Origin: Muribaculaceae bacterium
Lineage (GTDB): Bacteria; Bacteroidota; Bacteroidia; Bacteroidales; Muribaculaceae
Assembly: GCA_017619255.1 (NCBI GenBank)
Contig: JAFZSS010000014.1
Location: 1 to 15,948, forward strand
Length of the DNA: 15,948 nt
Direction of reading: 5' to 3'
Shown here: piece by piece, positions 7,822 to 15,279 of the stretch
Layout: each line of letters begins with the position of its first letter
How positions within the stretch are numbered: the first letter of the stretch is position 1
The notes under the pieces: model-generated
Told to the model about the DNA's origin: nothing
Databases searched by the model: none
Seen by the model: only the letters and a program-made list of their open reading frames with translations
Translations under genes and position numbers: made by a program

Positions 7822-10053
7822 TTAATTGAGAATCATTGCAATCAACATGTTTACATCGGCGATGTTTACCTCACCATCCTCGTTCACATCGGCATACTGG
7901 ATGGACTCGGGTGAGCCATTGCCAGTGAGGATGATGTTGATCACGGCATTCACATCAGCGATGTTCACCTCGCCGTCACCATTCACATCACCGGGCTCAT
8001 GCATGTTGGGGCCACCCTCCTCACCGCTGTAGTAGAAGGTCAAGTCATCCACATATACAGGCGAGTTCTTGTTGCCGGCTGTCTGGGAGATGCGGAAGGT
8101 GGAGCCCTTGCGGTTAGACAGGTTCATGGTCCAATAGCAGGTGCCGTTGGTCTTGGAGGGAACCTCGGCAGCAACCTGGTTGGCAGGGGTCATCGCCTTG
8201 ATCCATGTTGCACCATCGTCGATGGAGTACTCCAGTGTGAACTTGGCGTTACTGGTGGTGGTGTTGAACACATTCATCGACACCATGTAGATATTATAAT
8301 AGATAGGAGTGACGCTCTGGAACTGGCTCGGCAGCTTCATCAGCACGCTGTTGTAGCCGTTGGCCTTATCCGGGCCAGGAGCGCGCACGCCCGACTTATT
8401 GAATGACCAGTTGGCGAAGTAGCCCTCCACATTGGTCTCGTTGGTCGTCGTGGTGACAGGCATCTGCTCGAAGTCCTCGATGAGCATGTCCAGCGTGCCA
8501 TCGAGGGCGACAGTGAAGTGTATCACGCCGCTTTGCTCGTTGATGCCAACCAGGTTGTAGGCGTTGGCATAGCCACCCCAGGTCTTCAGGTTGGGCGTCG
8601 TCTCGTTGGTGAGCATGGGATTGCCCGAGGAGCCGGGGAAGGGATCGCTGCCCAAGTCGCCCTCGGTGGTGTTGCCGGCGCGCAGCATCTCAAAGTACAT
8701 GTGGCTAGGATTGCAGTTCACCTTGTTCTGCGTCCAGATGCTGGCATTGGTGCTGTCCACGCGGGTGACGATCATGCCGTGGCCGGGGATATAGGCATCC
8801 CATCCGGTCTTCTGGCGGTTCTCGATGGTGAAGAACTCCTTGGCAACGGGGCTGCGCAAGATATAACCCTCGCGGGATGTGTTCACCGCCTCGAGCGAGT
8901 AGTTGCCCACGCTGGTGATGGTCTTGGGACTCGCCCACCCCAGGGCATAGCGTTCAAACAGGGTGTAGCCCGCGGGGGTGCGGCCATAGTTAAAGTCGCC
9001 ACCGCCAGCCATAATGTCCCATTCACCGGGATGATGGCTCTCGCCGCCGCTGCTCTCATAGTCGGTGTCATAGAAATCGGGCAGACCCAGCACATGGCTG
9101 AACTCGTGGCAGATAGTGCCGATGCCCTCAACGCAAACCGATGACGGGGAGCTTTCCCAACCGTAGAGCTCGGTGGAGCTGGCATAGCGGTCCATCCACT
9201 TGCCATCATAGCTGATGTAGTTCCATGACAGGTTGGATGCGTGGGGCCACAAGTAACCGGAGTTATTGCCTCCGTAGCTCGAGGAGTAACCGGCAACAAG
9301 GAAGTAAATCATGTCCACCTTGCCGTCGTTATTGTTGTCGTAACGGCTGAAGTCCACATCATTGTTGGCCTTATTCAATGCCGTGGTGAAAATGGAAGTG
9401 GAATAACTCTGGCACTGCGACGCCTTGCGTGTCGAGGTGTAGGGACCATAGACATCAAAGGGGGGCTTGAAAGCGCCGTTGGACTGATCATTGAAGTAGT
9501 CGCGCACGCTACCAGGGCAGGTCACGCTATGACCGGTCAACGGGTCGGTGAAACCCGTGAGGCCATCGGTACTGAACATCTCGGTATAGAACTCGGCAGG
9601 GTTCTCGGCAGCAAAGGTCTTATCGGAAAAGTCAATCAGAATCACCAGACCGCGGAAGTTGTCAAAATCAAAATTTGACAGGTCCACCCTTTGCTGAGCA
9701 CGGCCCACATGAGCCTGAGCCACCTGGGTTTCATCTATCATGCGTCGGGTCACGGTCGCCAAAAATGCCTGCTCGGCAGGGCCGCGATGACCTTGGTCAT
9801 GGGCCAGGATGCTGGTCGGCGTCAAGGTCATGCCATCACGCTGGGCATAAACATAGGCGCCGTCCTTGGTCTGCAGGACAGTATAGCCATCGGCCGTCGT
9901 ATTGAAATGATAAAACTCATCACCTTCAAGACTGATAGTCAACAATGTGCCATCAGGCTGAGGCATCTTCACCAGACCACGGTGGGCAGGAATAGCCAGG
10001 GCTTGAACACTTACTAAAACTGCTAACAAGAGCAGTGAAGTCAATTTTTTCAT
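7822..10053 (-). CDS. Secreted M6 family zinc metallopeptidase with dockerin (M6-3)
   Basis: 743 residues, ATG 10053 to TAA 7822. A signal peptide ends ALA (residue 20). The prodomain region starts PQPDGTLLTISLEGDEF (31-47). The Ca-loop-like YDNNNDGKVD (238-247) precedes the zinc motif HEFSHVLGLPD (316-326) and the Met-turn WDIMAGG. A beta-sandwich (IEDFEQMPV onward) is followed by a dockerin pair (688-743). It is the first gene of the M6 operon; the likely promoter is about 100 nt upstream. The sequence is clearly homologous to M6-1 and M6-2 but diverged, so this is an old gene family and not a fresh duplication. An extracellular or cell-surface endopeptidase role follows from the family; the substrate is not predictable. 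Confidence 0.92.
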   Translation of the reverse strand: MKKLTSLLLLAVLVSVQALAIPAHRGLVKMPQPDGTLLTISLEGDEFYHFNTTADGYTVLQTKDGAYVYAQRDGMTLTPTSILAHDQGHRGPAEQAFLATVTRRMIDETQVAQAHVGRAQQRVDLSNFDFDNFRGLVILIDFSDKTFAAENPAEFYTEMFSTDGLTGFTDPLTGHSVTCPGSVRDYFNDQSNGAFKPPFDVYGPYTSTRKASQCQSYSTSIFTTALNKANNDVDFSRYDNNNDGKVDMIYFLVAGYSSSYGGNNSGYLWPHASNLSWNYISYDGKWMDRYASSTELYGWESSPSSVCVEGIGTICHEFSHVLGLPDFYDTDYESSGGESHHPGEWDIMAGGGDFNYGRTPAGYTLFERYALGWASPKTITSVGNYSLEAVNTSREGYILRSPVAKEFFTIENRQKTGWDAYIPGHGMIVTRVDSTNASIWTQNKVNCNPSHMYFEMLRAGNTTEGDLGSDPFPGSSGNPMLTNETTPNLKTWGGYANAYNLVGINEQSGVIHFTVALDGTLDMLIEDFEQMPVTTTTNETNVEGYFANWSFNKSGVRAPGPDKANGYNSVLMKLPSQFQSVTPIYYNIYMVSMNVFNTTTSNAKFTLEYSIDDGATWIKAMTPANQVAAEVPSKTNGTCYWTMNLSNRKGSTFRISQTAGNKNSPVYVDDLTFYYSGEEGGPNMHEPGDVNGDGEVNIADVNAVINIILTGNGSPESIQYADVNEDGEVNIADVNMLIAMILN
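7825..7992 (-). other. Dockerin-like EF-hand pair of M6-3
   Basis: Fifty-six codons: GDVNGDGEVNIADVNAVINI, a linker, then DVNEDGEVNIADVNMLIAMI at the extreme C-terminus. Calcium-ligand positions are intact in both repeats. Confidence 0.85.
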
Positions 10054-10101
10054 TCTCTTTATTATTTTAGTTTTTAGTTATTTGCCATAATAAATACAAC
10101 A

Positions 10102-10137
10102 CATGATGCCACGGCAAAGCCTTATTGCTGCATCATG
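10102..10137 (-). other. Inverted repeat in the M6-3 leader
   Basis: CATGATGC (10102-10109) pairs with GCATCATG (10130-10137), a perfect 8-bp stem; a small GGC-AAA-GCC hairpin (10113-10121) lies inside the loop. It falls between the likely -7 box (10157) and the start codon (10053), so it would be in the leader RNA. No U-tract follows, so it is not a terminator. Confidence 0.4.
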
Positions 10138-10156
10138 ACTGCACATAATAAGCCTG

Positions 10157-10191
10157 CAAATATACATTTTTTTTCGCATCCACGACACAAA
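10157..10191 (-). promoter_or_regulatory. Probable promoter of the M6 operon
   Basis: Minus strand: TATATTTG (10164-10157) matches the TAnnTTTG -7 consensus. The nearest TTTG (10191-10188) is 23 nt upstream of it, longer than the usual 19-20, so the -33 is doubtful. A second -7 match, TAGCTTTG (10255-10248), has no -33. The distance from the first box to ATG 10053 is about 104 nt. Confidence 0.45.
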
Positions 10192-10275
10192 AACCATGAA
10201 ATGTTTGCCCACGGCAGGCTCAGCAGTATCCCAGTGACTTACGGCAACAAAGCTACCGAACGCGTCAAAACCAAT

Positions 10276-10291
10276 TGTTCCACGATGGGCA
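10276..10291. promoter_or_regulatory. Possible degenerate parS-like site
   Basis: TGTTCCACGATGGGCA matches the parS consensus TGTTCCACGTGGAACA at 12 of 16 positions; the left half plus the central G is perfect, the right half is poor. It lies about 150 bp upstream of parA, where parS sites often occur. The mismatches make this tentative. Confidence 0.25.
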
Positions 10292-10344
10292 GTCAAAAGG
10301 GAAAGTTTTAAACAATTCGCCATTTTATCGTCTTTTTTCAAGGT

Positions 10345-10370
10345 TTTTTGGCCAAAAATCTGTTCCTTTG
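10345..10370 (+). promoter_or_regulatory. Probable parAB promoter region with 14-bp palindrome
   Basis: TTCCTTTG (10363-10370) is one base from the TAnnTTTG -7 consensus and sits 73 nt before the parA ATG. I see no good TTTG at the right distance. A perfect palindrome, TTTTTGGCCAAAAA (10345-10358), lies just upstream and could be an operator. Confidence 0.35.
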
Positions 10371-10443
10371 CACCCGTAATCTATCGTGAAACAATTAATC
10401 GTGCCCAAAGGGCAAAGATTTGTATATAAGAAGAATTCAACCA

Positions 10444-11211
10444 ATGGGAAAGATAATAGCAATCGCCAATCAAAAAGGCGGAGTGGGAAAAACAACCACG
10501 GCAATCAACCTCTCGGCAGCACTTGCGGCCAGCGGCCAGCGCGTGCTGCTCATCGACGCCGACCCACAAGCCAACGCAACTTCGGGACTCGGCATCGAGC
10601 CTAAGAACATGTCTTCGACAGTCTATGAGTGCCTCGTCGATGAGTACCCCGTGCGCAGCGCAACGGTGGACACCGATGTTGAAGGGCTCAAACTGCTCGG
10701 CTCCCGCATCGACCTCGTCGGTGCCGAGTTGGAACTCGTTGAGAAACAAAACCGTGAGCGGGTGCTCAAAAAAGCCATCAGTGATGTTAAAAACGACTAT
10801 GATTATATCATTATCGACTGCAGCCCGTCGCTAGGACTGATTACCGTCAATGCCCTCACCGCAGCCGACAGTGTCATCATCCCTGTCCAGGCCGAGTACT
10901 TCGCTCTCGAGGGCATCAGCAAGCTGCTCAACACGATACGCATTATCAAGGGGAAACTCAATGCCGCATTGCGCATCGAAGGATTTCTGGTCACCATGTA
11001 TGATGCCCGCCTGAGGCTCGCCAACGAGATTTTTGAGGAGTTGAAGGGGCATTTCGGCGACATGGTCTTCAACACCGTGATTCCGCGCAACACCCGCATC
11101 AGCGAGGCGCCAAGCCACGGCATGCCTGTCATCATCTATGATCCTACATGCCGCGGAGCGACAAGCCACATCCAGCTGGCTCAGGAAATCATCGCCCGCT
11201 CCAAATCCTGA
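10444..11211 (+). CDS. parA: Chromosome-partitioning ATPase ParA (Soj)
   Basis: 255 residues, ATG 10444 to TGA. The deviant Walker A motif KGGVGKTTT (11-19) follows MGKIIAIANQ. DADPQ (38-42) and Walker B IIIDCSP (122-128) are in place, as is the family C-terminal stretch NTVIPRNTRISEAPSHG. I chose the ATG at 10444 because the P-loop normally begins about 10 residues in; an upstream TTG at 10420 would add 8 residues without support. ParA dimerises on ATP, binds DNA non-specifically and with ParB moves the origin region. The parB gene follows after 88 bp. Length and all motifs are normal for a chromosomal Soj. It is the first gene of the plus-strand operon, facing away from the protease cluster. 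Confidence 0.95.
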   Translation: MGKIIAIANQKGGVGKTTTAINLSAALAASGQRVLLIDADPQANATSGLGIEPKNMSSTVYECLVDEYPVRSATVDTDVEGLKLLGSRIDLVGAELELVEKQNRERVLKKAISDVKNDYDYIIIDCSPSLGLITVNALTAADSVIIPVQAEYFALEGISKLLNTIRIIKGKLNAALRIEGFLVTMYDARLRLANEIFEELKGHFGDMVFNTVIPRNTRISEAPSHGMPVIIYDPTCRGATSHIQLAQEIIARSKS

Positions 11212-11299
11212 ATTATTAAACTTACAACTAAAAACTCAACACCAAAGACTGAGGTCTGAAGCCTAAAGTCTTGGGTCTAAAAACTTAAAACTCAACAAG
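11212..11299 (+). other. Low-complexity parA-parB spacer
   Basis: A purine- and AT-rich spacer containing AAAACTCAAC twice (11231-11240, 11287-11296) and two related 14-mers (AAAGACTGAGGTCT 11244-11257, AAAGTCTTGGGTCT 11265-11278). No hairpin terminator is present, so read-through into parB is likely. Confidence 0.5.
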
Positions 11300-12181
11300 A
11301 TGAAACGCAACGCTTTGGGAAAGGGACTGGGCTCCCTCATTTCGATGGAAGACATTCAGACCGAAGGGTCATCGGTCATCAACGACATCGCCATCAGCCA
11401 AATCAATCCTAACCCTGAACAACCTCGACAGAACTTCGACGAGGACGCGCTCGAGGAACTGGCGACGAGCATACGCGAACTGGGTATCATCCAGCCGCTC
11501 ACACTGCGCAGCACGGGGGACGACACCTACCAAATCATTTCAGGTGAACGACGCTACCGTGCCGCCCTGCTGGCAGGCTTGAAGACGGTGCCCGCTTACA
11601 TTCGTTCCGCCAACGACAGCGAGGTCACCGAGATGGCGCTCATCGAGAATATCCAACGAGAGGATCTCAATGCCATCGAGATCGCCCTCACCTACCGCAA
11701 ACTCATTGACCAGTACAAACTCACACAGGAGAGACTCAGCGAGCGGATCGGCAAGAAACGCGCCACAATCGCCAATTTCCTGCGCCTGCTCAAACTTCCT
11801 GCCGAGGTACAACTCGGACTGCGCGACCACACCCTGGACATGGGTCACGCCCGTGCAATGCTGTCGCTCGACGACCCAAAGCTTCAGTTAAAATTATATA
11901 ACGAGACCATTAAAAAAGGTTTATCGGTACGACAGGTCGAGCAGCGTGCCAAGCTGATGCAACAAGCAGCCCTCAGTGAACGCGACGAGAACAAGGACGG
12001 TGCTAAGCGACTGAATGTCAAAGACTACAATATTCTGCAGAAACATCTCGCCTCAACATTTGGCGTGCCGGTGAAGTTCACCTGTGACCGCTCGGGTAAA
12101 GGAAAAATAACATTCCCGTTCACCACCGAGGCTGAACTTGAGAAAATAATTCGTATCTTTGACAATTTGAAGAACGCCTGA
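11300..12181 (+). CDS. parB: Chromosome-partitioning protein ParB (Spo0J)
   Basis: 293 residues. The N-terminus MKRNALGKGLGSLI is the conserved ParA-stimulating peptide. The ParB/Srx-type CTP-binding domain spans about 28-125 and includes QPRQNFDE, GERRYRA (82-88) and ENIQRE (116-121). A helix-turn-helix parS-binding region follows (about 140-185, RLSERIGKKRATIANFLRLL). The C-terminal dimerisation segment ends EKIIRIFDNLKNA. ParB loads at parS as a CTP-dependent sliding clamp and works with ParA. The gene ends in TGA and is followed 11 bp later by the GTG of the DUF5683 gene, so translation may be coupled. Length and motifs are ordinary. Confidence 0.95.
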   Translation: MKRNALGKGLGSLISMEDIQTEGSSVINDIAISQINPNPEQPRQNFDEDALEELATSIRELGIIQPLTLRSTGDDTYQIISGERRYRAALLAGLKTVPAYIRSANDSEVTEMALIENIQREDLNAIEIALTYRKLIDQYKLTQERLSERIGKKRATIANFLRLLKLPAEVQLGLRDHTLDMGHARAMLSLDDPKLQLKLYNETIKKGLSVRQVEQRAKLMQQAALSERDENKDGAKRLNVKDYNILQKHLASTFGVPVKFTCDRSGKGKITFPFTTEAELEKIIRIFDNLKNA

Positions 12182-12192
12182 AAAGGACCAGG

Positions 12193-13029
12193 GTGGAACG
12201 ATTGACGACATATCGCAGGAGATGGCGCCGGCTTGTTGCCGCGCTGTTGTTGTGCCTGATGTGGAATGCCGCAACGGCAACCGTCAGAGACACCGTCGCC
12301 AGCGCCACACCCGATTCCGTCACGGTGCTCAAGAGCATCACAAATCACCACGAGCGGCGAGCTGTCATCGTCAGTGACACTGCCACCATTGGTAACATAC
12401 GGCCCGTCAGGGTCGTCAATGCCGCCGGCGACACGGTGACCTTTGCCTCCATCGACTCGATACGAGGCATCGAGGGTGTCGAGATCCTCATGGACTCGGC
12501 AGCGGTGCCCGCCACACCTCAAGTGCGCACCTTCAACCCCGACCCGCAGCGGGCGCTGTGGCTGTCGGCCCTCTGCCCTGGCTTGGGGCAGATCTACAAC
12601 CGCCGCTATTGGAAACTGCCCATCGTCGTTGGCGCATTTGTGGGACTCAGCTATGGCGCGTCATGGAACAACCGCATGTACAAGGACTACTCCAAGGGCT
12701 ACCGTGATGTCATGGACGACGACCCTGACACGCGCAGCTACATGGACTTCTTCCCGCCGACGGTCAAGGAGAGCGACCTCGACACCGCCTGGTTGCAGAA
12801 GGTCATGAAGAACAAGCGCGACTACTACCGGCGATACCGCGAAATCTGCATCATCGCCATGGTCGGCGTCTATTTCATCAATATCGTGGATGCCTATGTG
12901 GACGCCTCCCTCGCTCACTTTGACATCTCACCAGACCTCACCTTCGATGTGTCACCTGCGGCCATCGACGGCACCGCCATCGGCTCACGCATGCCCTCGC
13001 TCGGCTTGCAGTGCGCCATCAGTTTTTAA
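12193..13029 (+). CDS. DUF5683 family membrane protein
   Basis: 278 residues from a GTG start; no ATG exists before the signal-like segment RLVAALLLCLMWNAATA (about 12-28). AAAGGA lies a few bases before the GTG and supports it; a TTG at 12202 is an alternative. The middle is polar and variable. From about residue 115 a conserved hydrophobic part begins: ALWLSALCPGLGQIYNRRYW, a hairpin of two membrane segments, a charged loop (DDDPDTRSYMDFF), then another membrane helix (about 216-236, IIAMVGVYFINIVDAYVDA). This is the DUF5683 layout known from Bacteroidota. Its biochemical role is unknown. Its place between parB and an mltD-like gene suggests an envelope function tied to growth or division; that is inference from gene order. 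Confidence 0.8.
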   Translation: MERLTTYRRRWRRLVAALLLCLMWNAATATVRDTVASATPDSVTVLKSITNHHERRAVIVSDTATIGNIRPVRVVNAAGDTVTFASIDSIRGIEGVEILMDSAAVPATPQVRTFNPDPQRALWLSALCPGLGQIYNRRYWKLPIVVGAFVGLSYGASWNNRMYKDYSKGYRDVMDDDPDTRSYMDFFPPTVKESDLDTAWLQKVMKNKRDYYRRYREICIIAMVGVYFINIVDAYVDASLAHFDISPDLTFDVSPAAIDGTAIGSRMPSLGLQCAISF

Positions 13030-13045
13030 CCACGCATTTAACAGC

Positions 13046-15205
13046 ATGACAAATATGACAAAACATCGACTTATCACTTTAATGCTCACCGCGGCAATCA
13101 TGGCAACAGCAGCAACCGCGGCACCGCGGGAGAAAAACAACATCCTCTCGCTCAAGGAAACCATCACCGATGACGACATCGTCTTCCCCGAAAGTTTTGA
13201 CACCGATGTGCACAAGATGATGACCAATTGGTATCTCCAGAACTATGCCGTGCTCGATGCCGAGGTCGAGGACAAGTCACACGGCGAGGTCAACGAGGAA
13301 ACCTACATCAAGCGGCTCGCCGCCATCCCCTCGATTATCGAGATGCCCTATAACCAGGTCGTGCGCAAGCACATCGAGCGCTATGTGTACCGCAGCCGCA
13401 CACTCGTCGAGGAGATGCTTGGCATGAGTCTATACTACATGCCCATCTTTGAGCAGGCCCTTGAGAAGGAAGGACTCCCCCTGGAACTCAAGTACTTGCC
13501 CATCGTCGAGAGCGCTCTCGACCCCAACGCCGTTTCGAGAGTCGGTGCAGCAGGACTGTGGCAGTTCATGATCGGCACTGGCAAGGGTTTGGGACTCGAA
13601 ATCAACTCGCTCGTTGACGAGCGCCGCGACCCCTACCGCTCCAGCGCCATGGCAGCCAAGTACCTCAAGAACCTCTACCAGATCTACAACGACTGGTCAC
13701 TGGCCATCGCAGCCTATAACTGCGGCCCGGGTAATGTCAACAAGGCCCTGCACCGCAACGGCGACAGGGGCGACTTCTGGGACATCTATGAGTACCTGCC
13801 CCGTGAGACCAGGGGATATGTGCCCGCCTTCATCGCGGCCAACTACGCCATGACCTACTACAAGCAGCACAACATCAGCCCCTCGCTCGCCAGCAAACCG
13901 CTCATCACCGACACCGTCAGCGTCGACCGCCGCATCCACTTCTCGCAGATTGCCCAGGTACTCAACATCCCTATCGAGGAAATCAGGTGCCTGAACCCGC
14001 AATTCCGCGCCGATGTCATCCCGGGTGATAACCACCCTTACACGCTTATCCTCCCCTCGCAGCAGGTCTATAGCTACATCCTCTGCCAGGACAGCATTGA
14101 CAACTACCGTGACGACCTCTACGCTCACCGCGAGGTGGTAGAGCCCGGCGGACAAGTCTCCACAGCCGAGGAATATGTGTCGGGGCGCACCAGCAGCGGC
14201 GACATCCGCACCATCAACTACAAAGTAGGACGCGGAGAGACACTCTCACAAATCGCCGCTAAATACGGCATGACCACCGACGAACTTATGGCGCTTAACA
14301 ACATGAGCAGCGAGCGCGTGCGCCGGGGCGACAACCTCAAGGTCAAAGCGCCCTCGCACAACAACGCCAGCGCCGATAACGACGATCTCAACATCGTCCA
14401 AACCGTCAGCGACACCAGCATCAACAGTGACCTGGCGTTGAACGACATTCAGGAGTCGGAACAGGCACAGTTCGACGAGGTCAAGGATATCGAGCGTGAG
14501 GCAGCAGCCAAGGCGCCCTACACCGCCGGTGCCTATACCGCGGGTGCCAGCAAGCAGAATGCCGCACAGACGACCCAAAAGACTTCAACCAGCAAGAACG
14601 ATGACCAATCGGCGCGTCGTGCCGCCTCCAAGTCCAATTCCAGCACCTGGCGCTCACGCAATGCCAAGTACTCCGAGAACAACAAGAAGAACAGCGGCAG
14701 CAAGGGTAACGAGACTGCACACAGCTCCAAGAGCAGCAAGAGCAGCAAGAGCAGCAAGAACAGCAAGAGCGACAAGCACGCCAAACCCAAGCAGCCCAGC
14801 GAGGTGACCGTCCAGAAAGGCGAGTCCCTCACCAGCATCTCGGAGAAAACCGGAGTCTCGATCAATGACTTGAAACGCGCCAACAACATCGAGGACGGCA
14901 ACAAAATCAAGGCTGGCGACAAAATCAAAGTTCCCACCAAGGAAGAGCAACGCCAAGCTGCCGCTGCCGAGAAAAAGAACGGCGGCAAGTCCAGCAAAGG
15001 CAACGCCTCCAAAGACAGCAAGGGCTCCAAGGACAGCAAGTCTGGCAAGGACAACAAGTCTGGCAAGGATAGCAAGTCCGGCAAATCGTCGGGCAGCAAG
15101 ACCTCCAAGGACAACAAGTCGTCATCAGGCAGCAAATCCTCAGGCAGCAAGTCTTCCGGAAGCAAGAGCTCCAGTAGCAGCAAGGGTAAATCCAAAAAGA
15201 AATAA
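13046..15205 (+). CDS. mltD: MltD-like membrane-associated lytic transglycosylase with two LysM domains
   Basis: 719 residues from ATG 13046, 16 bp after the DUF5683 stop; a second ATG three codons on is also possible. A signal peptide covers about 1-26 (ending ATAA). The SLT catalytic domain (about 140-270) has the putative catalytic Glu155 in LPIVESALDP, then GAAGLWQFM (167-175) and AYNCGPGNV (223-231). LysM 1 spans about 390-434 (YKVGRGETLSQIAAKYGMT) and LysM 2 about 585-629 (VTVQKGESLTSISEKTGVS). Between and after them lie low-complexity Ser/Lys/Asn/Gly stretches, and the last 80 residues are almost only S, K, G, D and N. The enzyme would cleave peptidoglycan glycan strands to 1,6-anhydro ends. 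The long basic tail after LysM 2 is unusual. An earlier in-frame start at 12890 would overlap the DUF5683 gene and lacks support. Confidence 0.9.
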   Translation: MTNMTKHRLITLMLTAAIMATAATAAPREKNNILSLKETITDDDIVFPESFDTDVHKMMTNWYLQNYAVLDAEVEDKSHGEVNEETYIKRLAAIPSIIEMPYNQVVRKHIERYVYRSRTLVEEMLGMSLYYMPIFEQALEKEGLPLELKYLPIVESALDPNAVSRVGAAGLWQFMIGTGKGLGLEINSLVDERRDPYRSSAMAAKYLKNLYQIYNDWSLAIAAYNCGPGNVNKALHRNGDRGDFWDIYEYLPRETRGYVPAFIAANYAMTYYKQHNISPSLASKPLITDTVSVDRRIHFSQIAQVLNIPIEEIRCLNPQFRADVIPGDNHPYTLILPSQQVYSYILCQDSIDNYRDDLYAHREVVEPGGQVSTAEEYVSGRTSSGDIRTINYKVGRGETLSQIAAKYGMTTDELMALNNMSSERVRRGDNLKVKAPSHNNASADNDDLNIVQTVSDTSINSDLALNDIQESEQAQFDEVKDIEREAAAKAPYTAGAYTAGASKQNAAQTTQKTSTSKNDDQSARRAASKSNSSTWRSRNAKYSENNKKNSGSKGNETAHSSKSSKSSKSSKNSKSDKHAKPKQPSEVTVQKGESLTSISEKTGVSINDLKRANNIEDGNKIKAGDKIKVPTKEEQRQAAAAEKKNGGKSSKGNASKDSKGSKDSKSGKDNKSGKDSKSGKSSGSKTSKDNKSSSGSKSSGSKSSGSKSSSSSKGKSKKK
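14731..14772 (+). repeat. 9-bp tandem repeat in the mltD linker
   Basis: About four copies of the 9-mer AGCAGCAAG and variants encode the SKSSKSSKSSKNSK run between the LysM domains. Such in-frame 9-mers can change copy number by slippage without breaking the frame. Confidence 0.6.
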
Positions 15206-15228
15206 GCCACTACTTGAGTGACTTATCC

Positions 15229-15261
15229 AGAGACGCAACGAAGGTTGCGTCTCTTTTCTTT
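15229..15261 (+). terminator. Rho-independent terminator of the parA-mltD operon
   Basis: A perfect 11-bp stem, AGAGACGCAAC (15229-15239) with GTTGCGTCTCT (15244-15254), has a GAAG loop and is followed by TTTCTTTTA on the plus strand. The minus side lacks a U-tract, so it mainly serves the plus-strand operon, though it also lies just past the convergent tcdA stop. Confidence 0.85.
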
Positions 15262-15279
15262 TATGGTTGACAGGAATGG

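Noticed and set aside
10078..10341. Minus-strand ORF of 87 codons upstream of M6-3 (starts MKKDDKMANCLKL)
   Set aside because: It overlaps the predicted M6 promoter and leader, and its sequence resembles no family I know; an undescribed small protein cannot be excluded.
12186..12201. Possible second parS (GTGGAAC right half) at the DUF5683 start
   Set aside because: Only about 9 of 16 positions match the consensus, no better than chance in this length.
12890..13045. N-terminal extension of the transglycosylase frame to 12890
   Set aside because: It overlaps the DUF5683 3' end, is Pro/Ser-rich without family similarity, and would place the signal peptide internally.
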